Source: Elusimicrobiota bacterium
GTDB taxonomy: Bacteria; Elusimicrobiota; Elusimicrobia; Elusimicrobiales; UBA9959
Direction: 5' to 3'
Assembly: GCA_016234365.1 (NCBI GenBank)
Contig: JACRER010000086.1
Span: 1 to 64,000, forward strand
Length of the DNA: 64,000 nt
Shown one piece after another: positions 40,806 through 50,150 of this stretch (positions are counted from its first letter, which is position 1; every line of letters begins with the position of its first letter). The notes beneath the pieces are model-generated. The model did no database searches. It saw only the letters and a program-made list of their open reading frames with translations, and was not told the DNA's origin. Made by a program: the position numbers and the translations under genes.

Positions 40806-41798
40806 ATGTATTTCGAGAGCACGCTGGCGGAGAAAGCCCGGAAGTTCTTCAGACTGGTCCTGGGGAGCTACGCTTTTCCGCCGCGCGATATAACGGTGGA
40901 AGTCACTACGCGCTGCTCCCGCGGGTGCGCCGTCTGTTTCCGCGGCCCGCTGGGCGTGCGGCCGGAGGACATGCCGCGGGAACTTTTCACTAAAACGCTC
41001 TCCGAGATCCGCGCCGCTTACGCCGGCCGCGGGCCGCGCTACCTCAACTTCGTGGGGCTGGGCGAACCGTTCTGCCGGCCCGACCTGCCAAAGCTGTTGC
41101 GGGAGGCCGCGGCCGCGCTGCCGGGCACGGAGCTCAATCTTTCCACCGGGCTTGTTCCTTTCGACGCGGCCGCTTTCGAGGGCCTGGTGCGCGATAAGAC
41201 CATCAACCGGCTCAGCGTTTCCCTGGACGGCGTGGAAAAAGGCGGGGCTTTCCACGGCTTCACGCCTGAAGTCTCGGCGGCTTTTCTGGAATTGAAGGGG
41301 ATAAAGGAAAGGAACCCCGGCTTTAAGATAAGGATCCAGACACTGCTGACCTCCTGGCCGGCGGTAGAGGCCGCGGTGCGCTACGCCGCCGAACTCGGAG
41401 CGGAAGAGATACAGCTGATGCGCGTGGACCTGCACGCGTTCGGGGACGCGCCTCCCGCGGCCCGGCCGGCTTTCGCCGAGGAACGGGCCATGGTGGCCGC
41501 CGCTAAAAAACTGGCGGCAAAACTCGGCCTGGCCTGCCGCAACAACAACGTTTACGACCTGTTCATGGATATCGCCGGCCGCGGCGGCCGCCGCTGCCTT
41601 ATTTCCGACGATCATGTTTTCATAACCGCCGCCGGGGACCTGATCCCCTGTTTTTACCTGCGCGAGGTTAAATTCGGCAACCTTTCGCGGCAGACGCTCG
41701 CGCAAGCCTGCGCCGGCAGGAAAGAAAAAGACCTTTACGGCCGCCAGACAACGCTCTGCCGCGGCTGCGATATCTACCGCAAGGAGCACGCCGCGTGA
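40806..41798 (+). CDS. Radical SAM/SPASM protein
   Basis: The protein has 330 residues. An N-terminal ~30-residue leader precedes C37-C41-C44 (CSRGCAVC). LNFVGLGEPFCRPDL is the GGEP-equivalent (GLGEP). A C-terminal SPASM-like end has RRCLISDDHVFITAAGD, LIPCFYLREVKFGNL and LCRGCDIY. This is a typical small SPASM enzyme. It overlaps the cobalamin-type rSAM gene downstream by GTGA, so the two are coupled. The substrate is unknown. Confidence 0.82.
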   Translation: MYFESTLAEKARKFFRLVLGSYAFPPRDITVEVTTRCSRGCAVCFRGPLGVRPEDMPRELFTKTLSEIRAAYAGRGPRYLNFVGLGEPFCRPDLPKLLREAAAALPGTELNLSTGLVPFDAAAFEGLVRDKTINRLSVSLDGVEKGGAFHGFTPEVSAAFLELKGIKERNPGFKIRIQTLLTSWPAVEAAVRYAAELGAEEIQLMRVDLHAFGDAPPAARPAFAEERAMVAAAKKLAAKLGLACRNNNVYDLFMDIAGRGGRRCLISDDHVFITAAGDLIPCFYLREVKFGNLSRQTLAQACAGRKEKDLYGRQTTLCRGCDIYRKEHAA

Positions 41799-43210
41799 GG
41801 GTCCTGCTCGTCCATCCGCCGCAGCCTCAGGCCAGGGCGCAGAGGGAGCTGGAGAACCTTATGCCTCCGCTGAACCTGCTGTACCTGGCGGCCTATCTCA
41901 GGCGCGAAGGGCATGAGGTCAAGGTGCTGGATCTTTACGCGGAACCGCGCGGCCCGGCGGAAGAACTTTCGGCGATGGCCGGTTTTTCTCCCGAAATGGC
42001 CGGTTTCGCCACCTACCCCGGAAGCATCGACGAGGTCTACCGCCTGAGCGCCGCGCTGAAAACGGCTTCGCCCAAAACTTTTGTGGTACTGGGGGGCTTG
42101 TACGCGAGTTATCTTCCCGAGATAGCCCTGTCGCAGTGTCCGGCCGACGCCGTGGTGATGGGAGAGGGGGAGGCGACGCTTGCGGAGCTGGCCGGCCGGC
42201 TGGCCGGGGGGGTGTCTCCCGCGGGGCTGACCGGGCTCTGCCTGCGCGTCCCCGGCGGTTTCTCGCGCGGCGCGCCGCGGCCGCCGCTGCCCGGCCTGGA
42301 CGCGCTGCCCTGGCCGGCTTATGACCTGATAAATTTCGACGCTTACCGCCTGCCGCCCACGCGGGCCGTTACCGGCGGGCGCGTGTCTTCCGTGCTTTCC
42401 GCGCGCGGCTGCAATTTCAACTGCAGTTTCTGCGCGCACCATTACGGCTACGCCTGCCATGTGCGGGTCAGGCGGCCGGAGGACGTGGTGGAGGAGATGG
42501 CGCACGTGGCGCAAACCTACGGCGTGAAGGAATTCCGCTTCGAGGACTGCGCTTTCACCGCCGACCCCTCCCGCGCCGAAAAGATCTGCGGCCTGCTGAA
42601 AGAGCGCCTGCCGGGGCTGGCCTGGAACTGCGACGTGCGCGCCGATACCGCCTCCGACAGGCTGTTCGCGGCGATGCGCGCGGCCGGCTGCTCCAGGGTT
42701 TTTCTCGGCGTAGAGACCGGTTCCCCGAAACTGCTCGGCGCGCCGGGCGCCAACAAGGCCATACGCCTGGACCAGGTCCGCGCCGCGGTGCGGCTCGCTA
42801 AAAAGCACGGGATGCGCATCAATTGTTCCTTCGTCCTTGGCTTGCCGGGTGAAACGCGCCAAACGGCGCGGGAAAGCCTGGACTTCGCGCTGGAACTGGA
42901 CCCTGATTACGCCATGTTCTCGGTATTGATGCCCGTAGTGGGGTCCTCCATCTTCGACCAGGCCGTAAAAGAAGGGAAGATAGACCCGGCCGCTTACCGG
43001 GGCGGGCATTACCTTGCCGCCTATTCCGGGGCGGGGCGGGTGGTCCCCATGTGCGACCTGCCCGCGGAGGAGCTGGTGGCGCTGATGCTGGCGTTCAATA
43101 AAAAATTCTGCTCCCGCCCGGCTTACGTGCTGAGGCGCCTGCTGGCGGTGCGCTCGGCGGCGGAACTGCGCAGCCTGGCCTGGGGAGCCGCCCACATTTT
43201 CGCAAGATGA
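41795..43210 (+). CDS. Cobalamin-binding-domain radical SAM protein
   Basis: The protein has 471 residues from a GTG start in a GTGA overlap. The N-terminal ~150 residues form the B12-binding-like Rossmann domain (VLLVHPPQPQ, MPPLNLLYLAAYLRREGHEV, LGGLYASYLPE, VVMGEGEATL). The rSAM motif is CNFNCSFC near residue 205, then FRFEDCAFTADP and LGLPGETR. B12-rSAM enzymes catalyse methylation and other rearrangements at unactivated carbons. It is closely similar to 47640 (shared HHYGY, NCDVRA/NCNVRA, ELDPDY segments). The last ~80 residues are family-typical helices. Confidence 0.85.
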   Translation: MRVLLVHPPQPQARAQRELENLMPPLNLLYLAAYLRREGHEVKVLDLYAEPRGPAEELSAMAGFSPEMAGFATYPGSIDEVYRLSAALKTASPKTFVVLGGLYASYLPEIALSQCPADAVVMGEGEATLAELAGRLAGGVSPAGLTGLCLRVPGGFSRGAPRPPLPGLDALPWPAYDLINFDAYRLPPTRAVTGGRVSSVLSARGCNFNCSFCAHHYGYACHVRVRRPEDVVEEMAHVAQTYGVKEFRFEDCAFTADPSRAEKICGLLKERLPGLAWNCDVRADTASDRLFAAMRAAGCSRVFLGVETGSPKLLGAPGANKAIRLDQVRAAVRLAKKHGMRINCSFVLGLPGETRQTARESLDFALELDPDYAMFSVLMPVVGSSIFDQAVKEGKIDPAAYRGGHYLAAYSGAGRVVPMCDLPAEELVALMLAFNKKFCSRPAYVLRRLLAVRSAAELRSLAWGAAHIFAR

Positions 43211-44592
43211 AAGTCCTGCTCGTTAATCCGCCCCACGTTTTTTCAAGCGGGAACCCCATGGGCCGCGCCGGGTTGTCCATGCCGCCGCTCGGCCTGCTGG
43301 CCATAGCCGCTTACCTCAGGCGCGAGATCCCCGGCGTGGAAGTAAAAGTGGCGGACTGCCCCGGCTCCCGCCTGACTCCGGAGGCCTTCGCGCGCGAGGT
43401 CTTGGCCTTTGCCCCTGACGTCGCCGGGGTAAGCGTCTATACCGGGACGTTCAGCGCTTCGGCCGCCGCGGCCGCCGCCGTAAGGAAGGCGGCGCCCAAG
43501 TGTTTCATCGCCGCGGGCGGGCACCACGCTACGGCCCGCCCCGAACAGTGCCTCGCCGGTGGTTTCGACGCCGCGGTGATAGGCGAGGGGGAAAGAACTT
43601 TCTGCGAACTGGTGCGCCGCCTGGCAGCCGGCGTTCCTCCGGCCGGGCTGGCCGGGCTGCTGCTGGAGGCTGGCGGGGCCGTGACGCGGCCGGATCTGCT
43701 GGAGATGGACTCCCTGCCGCTGCCCGCCAGGGACCTGCTGGATATGACGGCTTACCGCCCGGCGCTGTTCGGCTACAGGCGCCTGCCCGTGATGAGCATG
43801 GTAACTTCGCGCGGTTGCCCGTTCTCCTGTTCCTTCTGTTCCAAAGAGGTCTTCGGTTCGGCTTACCGGGCGCAGAGCCCGCGCAGGGTGCTGGAAGAAA
43901 TGCGGGTCCTGGCGCAAACCTGCGGCGCGCGCGAGATAAGTTTTCAGGACGATACTTTTACCGCCGACCGCGGGCGGGTAATGGAACTTTGCCGGCTGCT
44001 GGGCGAGAGCGGCCTGGACCTTACCTGGTCCTGTATGACGCGGGTGGACCTGGTGGACGCGGAGCTGCTGGGCGCCATGGCGCGTTCCGGCTGCGTTTCC
44101 GTGGCTTTCGGAGTGGACGGCGCCGGGGACGCGGCCTGCGGGGCGATGAATAAGGGTTTTACCGTCGCCCGGGCAAGGGCCGCGGTGGCAGCGGCGCGCG
44201 CGGCCGGCATAGCCACGCGCGGCTATTATATTTTCGGTTATCCCGGGGAGACGCGCGCCTCGCTGGAGGCCGCGCTGCGCGGCATAACGGCGATAGATAC
44301 GGATCACGTCTTCTTCGCCTTCGCCCACCCGTTCTTCGGCACGCCGCTTTACCGTGAGGCCCGGGAGAAGGGGCTGCTGGCGGTTTCCGACGAGGAACTG
44401 CTGGACGCGCACGACAACACGGTGCCGCTGGTGAAGGTGCCTGGGATGACGGAACGGGAACTGGCGGGGTTCTGCAGGCGGGCCTATCTGGAGTATTACC
44501 TGCGGCCAGGGCCTTTACTGCGCCTGCTGGCCTCTCCCGGGGGGCTGAGCGGCGCCTTCAGGGCGGCGAGGTCCTTGCTGCGCTGGTATTGA
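43207..44592 (+). CDS. Cobalamin-binding-domain radical SAM protein
   Basis: The protein has 461 residues. It has VLLVNPPHVF, MPPLGLLAIAAYL, the GGHHATARPEQ segment and VIGEGERTF in the B12-type domain. The cluster motif is CPFSCSFC near residue 203 with ISFQDDTFTADR, and the family FGYPGETRAS follows. It starts in an ATGA overlap with the preceding B12-rSAM gene. Its stop is one base from the convergent gene at 44594. The substrate is unknown. Confidence 0.85.
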   Translation: MKVLLVNPPHVFSSGNPMGRAGLSMPPLGLLAIAAYLRREIPGVEVKVADCPGSRLTPEAFAREVLAFAPDVAGVSVYTGTFSASAAAAAAVRKAAPKCFIAAGGHHATARPEQCLAGGFDAAVIGEGERTFCELVRRLAAGVPPAGLAGLLLEAGGAVTRPDLLEMDSLPLPARDLLDMTAYRPALFGYRRLPVMSMVTSRGCPFSCSFCSKEVFGSAYRAQSPRRVLEEMRVLAQTCGAREISFQDDTFTADRGRVMELCRLLGESGLDLTWSCMTRVDLVDAELLGAMARSGCVSVAFGVDGAGDAACGAMNKGFTVARARAAVAAARAAGIATRGYYIFGYPGETRASLEAALRGITAIDTDHVFFAFAHPFFGTPLYREAREKGLLAVSDEELLDAHDNTVPLVKVPGMTERELAGFCRRAYLEYYLRPGPLLRLLASPGGLSGAFRAARSLLRWY

Positions 44593-44593
44593 A

Positions 44594-46060
44594 CTAACCC
44601 ACAAAATCTTCCGATTTGAACGCGCCGAATTTTACGGCCCGCCACGCGTCGCGCACGAAGCCATGGAGTTCCCGTTTGCCCAGGTGCTGGATCAGCGCCA
44701 GCAGTTTCATGTCCTTATCCCGGCCGAAAAAGCCGCTCCACCGGACCTTCCTGAGCAGGGCCGGGTTGAAGTAATAGCGGCGGTAAGCCCGCCGGAAAAA
44801 AGAGGGGCAGTCCACCGGATGGCGCACGGTCTGGTGGGCGTTGTCCAGCTGCCAGAGCGGCACTCCGGGCAGCAGCCGCTTCTGCGCGGCGTAGCCGGCG
44901 TAGGTTTGGGTGCCGGGGTACGGAGTGAGGATGTTGTACTTGACCATGGACGGCCCGTCCCGCATGGAAGCGCGCACCGTTTCCAGCATGTCCTGCTCGC
45001 CCTCGTTCTCGAAACCGAAAATGTAGGAGCACAGCGTGTGTACGCCTTTTTTTCTCATCCGTTCCAGCAGCGCCGGAGGGTCGTACTCGTCCTTGATCTT
45101 TTGCAGGCGGTCCCGGTTCTTGGCGTTGACGCTCTCCATGCCGAAATAGACCAGGCGGATATTGGCTTGCGAGAATTTTTCTATCAGGGCGTCTGCGCCG
45201 CGCAGGAAGTTGTCCACCCTGGCGGCCACCATGAATTCGAACTGGCGGTTGAGCCCGCTCTTTATGATGCCGTCGATTATTGCCAGGCCGTGCTCGTACG
45301 GCGCCAGGAAATCGTTGTCCACGAACATGATCCGGCCCATGAACGGGAAATCGCGCTTTATCCGCAGCATTTCCTCTATCACTTTTTCCGGGGAGCGCAA
45401 ACGGTAGCGGCGGCCTTCTTTCGGGGCCTGCACGCAGAACTCGCAGGCGAACGGGCAGCCGCGCTTGCTCTCCATGTTGGTGGTGGCCACTTGCTTGAAG
45501 GTGCGCAGGGAGTAGACTTTGTAGCTCTTCTGCGGGAAAAGGTGCCGGGCGGGGAAGGGGAGTTCGTCCAGGTTCTCGACCCGGTCTCCCGGCCCGGTGA
45601 AAACGACCGCGCCGTCGTGCCGGAAAGCCAGGCCCTTGATCTCGCCGAGAGGTTTGCCCGCCGCCAGAGCGCTCATGGAGAGCTCGCCCTCGTTCACCAC
45701 GCAGACGTCGGCCTGGGGGCATTCCGCCAGGAGGCGTTCGTAGGAGAAGGTGGCGGGCAGGCCGCCGAAGACCACCAGCGCGCCGGCGGCCTCTTTCGCG
45801 GCCGCGGCCACCTTGTAGGCGTTAAGGACCGTGCCGTAAAGCAGCGGGACGGCGACGATGTGGGGTTTGAGGCGGCTCAGCCTGGTTTTGAGGTCGCCCA
45901 GGGAGCGGCAGTCCACGGCGCAGTCTATGGCCGTCACTTCATGGCCCTCGGCGAGCAGGCGCGCGGCCAGGCCGGCGGCCCCCAGGTACAGGAGGTCGCT
46001 GCTGAACGTCCATAACTTGTCCATTATGGGCGGGACTATGAAGACTATTCTTTTTTTCAT
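44594..46060 (-). CDS. Cobalamin-binding-domain radical SAM protein
   Basis: The protein has 488 residues from ATG 46060; the track ORF has 26 extra residues. The B12-type domain shows VFIVPPIMDKLW, LAEGHEVTAIDCAVD, VVFGGLPATFSYE and CVVNEGELS. The cluster motif is CPFACEFC near residue 202, with MFVDNDFL, IRLVYFGMESVN and FGFENEGEQDM. It is the only gene of this type transcribed leftwards in the stretch between 41 and 53 kb. Its sequence is the most divergent of the eight. It converges with the gene at 43207. Confidence 0.84.
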   Translation of the reverse strand: MKKRIVFIVPPIMDKLWTFSSDLLYLGAAGLAARLLAEGHEVTAIDCAVDCRSLGDLKTRLSRLKPHIVAVPLLYGTVLNAYKVAAAAKEAAGALVVFGGLPATFSYERLLAECPQADVCVVNEGELSMSALAAGKPLGEIKGLAFRHDGAVVFTGPGDRVENLDELPFPARHLFPQKSYKVYSLRTFKQVATTNMESKRGCPFACEFCVQAPKEGRRYRLRSPEKVIEEMLRIKRDFPFMGRIMFVDNDFLAPYEHGLAIIDGIIKSGLNRQFEFMVAARVDNFLRGADALIEKFSQANIRLVYFGMESVNAKNRDRLQKIKDEYDPPALLERMRKKGVHTLCSYIFGFENEGEQDMLETVRASMRDGPSMVKYNILTPYPGTQTYAGYAAQKRLLPGVPLWQLDNAHQTVRHPVDCPSFFRRAYRRYYFNPALLRKVRWSGFFGRDKDMKLLALIQHLGKRELHGFVRDAWRAVKFGAFKSEDFVG

Positions 46061-46147
46061 TCCCTGCGGCCGCTCGGCGGCTGTTCCCAGTATATAACAT
46101 AAGGGTATTTTCCGGCTACCGGCCGTACGACGGCGCACGGCTTATTG

Positions 46148-46156
46148 TGATATAAT
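46148..46156 (+). promoter_or_regulatory. Candidate extended -10 promoter
   Basis: TGA then TATAAT forms an extended -10 about 40 bases upstream of the ATG at 46197, in the gap divergent from the gene at 44594. No good -35 is evident. Confidence 0.4.
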
Positions 46157-46196
46157 TGAAAATCGGTTTTTCATAGGGGAAAGCCGGTCCCGGACG

Positions 46197-47609
46197 ATGA
46201 AAATACTGCTCATCAAAGCCGCCAGGCTGAAAAGTTCTCCCAGCAGGCGCCACGACGGCGTCATGCCGCCGCTCGGGCTGCTTTATTTGTCCGCGGCGCT
46301 GAAAAAGGCCGGCTACTCCGACGTTACGCTGCTGCATATAGCCCTGGAAGGGCTGGACGCCGCCGGCGTGGAGCGCGAGATAGCGCGGCAGCGGCCGGAT
46401 GTGGTGGGCATAAGCGCCATGACCTCCGAAGCGGTCTCCATGCACGAGACCGCGGCCGCCGCCAGGAAAGCCGGGGTGCCGCTGGTGGTGGCGGGCGGCG
46501 CCCACCCCACGGGCTACACCGCCGAGTGCCTCGCCGACGCCAATATAGACGCGGTGGTGCGCAACGAAGGGGAACTGACTTTTCCGGAGCTGCTGGCCGC
46601 GCATGAGCGCGGGGAGGGGTTCGGCGGCGTGAAAGGGGTTTCCTGGCGCCGGGGCGGCGAACTTGTGGATAATCCGCAGCGGGAATTCATCGAGGACCTG
46701 GATTCGCTCCCGCTGCCGGATTGGGACCTGGCCGATCCCGGCCGCTATACGGCTTTTGTGCCCCACTCGCCCATGCTTTACGGCCGCCGCTACATGAGCG
46801 TCTTCACTTCGCGCGGCTGCCCGTTCCGCTGTACCTATTGTCATAACGTTTTCGGCAAGCGGTTCCGCGCGCATTCCCCCGCGCGGGTGCTGCTGGAGCT
46901 TAAGCTGCTGAAAGAGAAGTACGGCGTCACCGATATCGAGATCGCCGACGACGTTTTTAACCTGGACCGGGCCAGGGCCGCCGCCGTGATGCGCGGGCTG
47001 ATAACCGGCGGGTACGGCCTGGGGCTGTTCTTCGGCAACGGCCTGCGGGCCGAACTGCTGGACGAGGAGTTGGTGGCGCTGTTCGCCCTGGCCGGCGTAC
47101 GCTACGTCAGCGCGGCGGTAGAGACCGCCAGCCCCCGGCTGCGCGAAAAGATAAAAAAGAACGCCGATCTCGGGAAACTGCGGGCGGCCGTGGAGCTGCT
47201 GGCGAAAAAGCGGATCTTCGTGAACGCCTTCGTGATGATGGGGTTCCCGGGGGAAACGCTGCGGGAGATGCTGGTCACGGCGCGCTACCTGTGGTCGCTG
47301 CCGGCGCATTCCTTTCTGCTGTTCTTCTGCCGCGGGTACGCCGGCGCCGAACTTTGCGCCCAGCTGCCTCCCGCAAAACGGATAGACCCGAAGACCGACA
47401 ATACCTGCTTTGTGCCTTACGGCGGCTGCGCCGACCAGCCCGCCTGGCTGCTGCTGGCCGTGAAACAGCTGACCACGGCGGTATTTTATTTCGGCAACCC
47501 GGGCCGGTTATGGCGCATTTTCCGGGACCTGCCTTTCGGCGGGCCCCGGTTGTACTGGTTCCTGTTCAGGACAATGACCCTTAAATTCCTCACCCCTGGC
47601 CGGCGTTAG
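46197..47609 (+). CDS. Cobalamin-binding-domain radical SAM protein
   Basis: The protein has 470 residues: ILLIKAARLKS, VMPPLGLLYLSAALKKAGY, AGGAHPTGYT and VVRNEGELTFPEL in the B12-type domain, then CPFRCTYC near residue 207. FTSRGCPFRCTYCHNVFGKR matches the protein at 51250 closely, and SPARV / SPESV follow in both. The C-terminal end is hydrophobic-aromatic with GGCADQPAWLL. It follows a predicted promoter and probably forms an operon with 47640, which starts 31 bases after its stop. Confidence 0.84.
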   Translation: MKILLIKAARLKSSPSRRHDGVMPPLGLLYLSAALKKAGYSDVTLLHIALEGLDAAGVEREIARQRPDVVGISAMTSEAVSMHETAAAARKAGVPLVVAGGAHPTGYTAECLADANIDAVVRNEGELTFPELLAAHERGEGFGGVKGVSWRRGGELVDNPQREFIEDLDSLPLPDWDLADPGRYTAFVPHSPMLYGRRYMSVFTSRGCPFRCTYCHNVFGKRFRAHSPARVLLELKLLKEKYGVTDIEIADDVFNLDRARAAAVMRGLITGGYGLGLFFGNGLRAELLDEELVALFALAGVRYVSAAVETASPRLREKIKKNADLGKLRAAVELLAKKRIFVNAFVMMGFPGETLREMLVTARYLWSLPAHSFLLFFCRGYAGAELCAQLPPAKRIDPKTDNTCFVPYGGCADQPAWLLLAVKQLTTAVFYFGNPGRLWRIFRDLPFGGPRLYWFLFRTMTLKFLTPGRR

Positions 47610-47639
47610 CCCGGGGAATATTTCGTAAGATGATATAGC

Positions 47640-49115
47640 ATGAAAGTACTCCTGGTCTCCCCGGCGCTGCGCAACATGGACGTTTACCAGGTGCGCGCGC
47701 GCGGCTGCATGCCCCCGCTGAACCTGATGTACATGGCCGCAGTACTGGAGCGCGCCGGGCACACGGTCAGGATCCTGGACCTTTACGCCGAGGGGCTGTC
47801 TGAAGCTGAGTTCCTGGCCCGGGCGAGGGAGTTCGGGCCCGAGCTGGCAGGTTTCGCCACTTATACGGCCAGTTTCGACATGGCCGCCGCCGGGGCACGC
47901 CTGCTGAAAAAAGAATTTCCTGGTTTAAAGACCGCTGCCGGCGGCATCCACGCCAGCTACCTGCCGGCCCAGTGCCTGCGCGGCGGGGATTTCGATTGCG
48001 CGGTGGTGGGCGAGGGCGAGGCCACCATGCTGGAGTTGGCGGACGAGCTAGCCTCCGGGAAAAGCCTCGAAGGCGTTGCCGGCCTGGTACTCATGAAAGA
48101 GGGCAAGCCGTTCGCCACTCCCCCGCGCGCGCTGATAGAGGACCTGGATTCCCTGCCCGAGCCGGCCTATCACCTCATAAACCTTTCCAATTATTACCTG
48201 GGCATCACGCGGGCCGTAAGCACGGCGCCGGCCGCCTCCGTGCTGACCATGCGCGGCTGCCCGTACCAATGCACTTTCTGCAGCCATCATTACGGCTACG
48301 GCGGCCGCATCCGCAAACGGAGCCCGCGGCTGGTGGTCGCGGAAATGAAAAAACTTTACGACCGGCACGGGGTCCGCGAGTTCCAGTTCGAGGACCCCTC
48401 GTTCACCTGCGACCCCGGGCACGTCAAGGAGATCTGCCGCCTGATCCTGGAGAGCGGCATGAATATCTCCTGGAACTGCAACGTGCGCGCCAACACCGCC
48501 TCGGAGGAACTGTTCGCCGCCATGGAGGCCGCCGGCTGCCGCCGCGCCTTGCTCGGCGTGGAATCCGGCTCGCAGGAGATGCTGGACCGCATGAAAAAAG
48601 GCATCACGCTGGACGCGGTGCGCAAGACCATGGCCCTGGCCCGCCGCCACAAGATGCGCGTGAACGCGGCGTTCATCCTGGGCACGCCCGGCGAGACCGA
48701 GGAAACGGCCCGCCAGACCAACGCTTTCGCCCGGGAACTGGACCCGGACTACGTAATGTTCTCGGTTTACATCCCCAGCCCGGGCGGCGAACTGTTCGAC
48801 GGGCTGGCCGCGGAGGGGCGGCTGGACCTGGACAAGGTTTACGGCGCGGACTACATCACGGTGTATTCCGAACGGGAGCCCATGGTGGAGATGAGCGCCG
48901 TGCCGGCAAAAAAACTCCTGCGGCTGATGGAAGAATATACCCGGGGCTTCTACCTGCGCCCCGCCTACGTTTTCAAGCGGCTGCGCACGCTGCTGCTGCC
49001 CGGCGAGATAAGCCGGGTGGCCTGGGGCGTGGCGCTGATCTTCAGCCACCGGTTCAGGCGCCTCGGCGACAGGCTGGCGGGCAAAGGACAGGATGAGAAC
49101 AGCTGGACATATTAG
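47640..49115 (+). CDS. Cobalamin-binding-domain radical SAM protein
   Basis: The protein has 491 residues: VLLVSPALRNM, MPPLNLMYMAAVLERAGH, AAGGIHASYLPAQ and VVGEGEATM, then CPYQCTFC near residue 206 followed by SHHYGYGG. It is the paralogue of 41795, sharing the HHYGY, FQFEDPSFTCDPG and NCNVRANTAS blocks. FILGTPGETEE is the conserved C-terminal loop. It overlaps the following SPASM-type rSAM gene by 23 bases, so they are coupled; 41795 likewise adjoins a SPASM-type rSAM gene (40806). Confidence 0.85.
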   Translation: MKVLLVSPALRNMDVYQVRARGCMPPLNLMYMAAVLERAGHTVRILDLYAEGLSEAEFLARAREFGPELAGFATYTASFDMAAAGARLLKKEFPGLKTAAGGIHASYLPAQCLRGGDFDCAVVGEGEATMLELADELASGKSLEGVAGLVLMKEGKPFATPPRALIEDLDSLPEPAYHLINLSNYYLGITRAVSTAPAASVLTMRGCPYQCTFCSHHYGYGGRIRKRSPRLVVAEMKKLYDRHGVREFQFEDPSFTCDPGHVKEICRLILESGMNISWNCNVRANTASEELFAAMEAAGCRRALLGVESGSQEMLDRMKKGITLDAVRKTMALARRHKMRVNAAFILGTPGETEETARQTNAFARELDPDYVMFSVYIPSPGGELFDGLAAEGRLDLDKVYGADYITVYSEREPMVEMSAVPAKKLLRLMEEYTRGFYLRPAYVFKRLRTLLLPGEISRVAWGVALIFSHRFRRLGDRLAGKGQDENSWTY

Positions 49116-50067
49116 GCGGCTGGCGCTGCTTTACAGGATCTTCGCCCGGCGGGCCCTGCCCGGCCTGCTGCCGCGCCTGGCCGGTTACGTCTGGCGCCGT
49201 TACGCGCTGCGCCGCCGCGTGCCGCTGACGGTCATGATCGCGGTGACCGGCCGCTGCCAGTGCGACTGCGCCCACTGCTCGGCCAGCGGCCTGCCCGCGG
49301 GCGAGCTCTCGACAGCGGAATTAAAGAGGGTGATGGCCGAAGCCGCCGCCATGGGCTCGCCGAAAATAGGGTTTACCGGCGGGGAGCCGCTGCTGCGCGC
49401 CGACATGGCCGAGCTGACGGCCTTCGCCGCCGGCCTGGGCCTGAGCGTTTCCATAGACACTAACGGTATTTTGCTGGACGCCGCGAAAGTGGCCGAACTC
49501 AAGGCCGCGGGTATTTCCAATATCAACGTGAGCCTGGATTCCCCGGACGCCCGGCGCCACGACCGCCTGCGCAACCGGCCGGGCTGCTTCGACTCCGCGC
49601 TGGCGGCGGTAAAGGCCTGCGCCGCCGCCGGGGTTCCCTGCGTGGTCTCTACTTATCTCACCGACAGGGCGCTGGCGGAGGGCCGCCTGGCAGCGCTGAT
49701 ACGGCTGGCCAGGGAGAGCGGCGCCTCCGGAGTGCGCGCCCTCTTCCCTATTTACACGGGGAAGCTGGGCGACCGCCGCCGGCCGCTGCTCAGCGCCGCG
49801 CATAAACGTCTTTTTTTCGAAAAGTACGCGGAGCCCGGGTTCGTTTATTCCGAGAGCCCGCTTTACGATTATCTGTCCGGCGCCGTACAGTGCACGGCGT
49901 CGCGCGGCGTCAGCGTTTATGTGGGGGCGGAAGGTTCCGTGCGCAGTTGTTATGTGTCCCGCGAGGGTATGGGCAACGTCCGCGACGCCGGACTCGAGGC
50001 CGTGCTGGAGAGGGCGGGTTATTTCAGCGGGGGCGGCTGCGGCGGCCTGGACTGCGGGGCCTGCTAG
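49093..50067 (+). CDS. Radical SAM/SPASM protein of the CQCxCAHC type
   Basis: The protein has 324 residues. The ~45-residue N terminus is basic and hydrophobic. The cluster motif is CQCDCAHC (C55-C59-C62), followed by GFTGGEPLLRAD, DTNGILL and NVSLDSPDARRHD. The end has CTASRGVSVYVGAEGSVRSC and CGGLDCGAC. The same CQCxCxxC motif occurs at 50147 and in the second half of the fusion at 52755, so the three form a subgroup. Its TAG stop lies inside the repeat element at 50064. The substrate is unknown. Confidence 0.82.
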   Translation: MRTAGHIRRLALLYRIFARRALPGLLPRLAGYVWRRYALRRRVPLTVMIAVTGRCQCDCAHCSASGLPAGELSTAELKRVMAEAAAMGSPKIGFTGGEPLLRADMAELTAFAAGLGLSVSIDTNGILLDAAKVAELKAAGISNINVSLDSPDARRHDRLRNRPGCFDSALAAVKACAAAGVPCVVSTYLTDRALAEGRLAALIRLARESGASGVRALFPIYTGKLGDRRRPLLSAAHKRLFFEKYAEPGFVYSESPLYDYLSGAVQCTASRGVSVYVGAEGSVRSCYVSREGMGNVRDAGLEAVLERAGYFSGGGCGGLDCGAC

Positions 50068-50150
50068 GAGCCTGTCCGACATAAGCAATTTCGCCTGCAA
50101 TTCTCGCTTTTGGCCTGCGCCTTTGCGGCGCTCAACTTACAGGCTCCTAG
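50064..50150. repeat. 87-bp element with 12-bp terminal inverted repeats
   Basis: The ends CTAGGAGCCTGT and ACAGGCTCCTAG are exact 12-base inverted repeats, and the interior shows only limited further pairing. Both TAG stop codons of the convergent rSAM genes lie within these ends. It may be a MITE-like mobile element or a bidirectional terminator hairpin; no transposase is nearby. Confidence 0.7.

Noticed and set aside
44663-46015. Plus-strand 450-aa ORF
   Set aside because: It is antisense to the cobalamin rSAM gene at 44594, which has CPFACEFC and family motifs.
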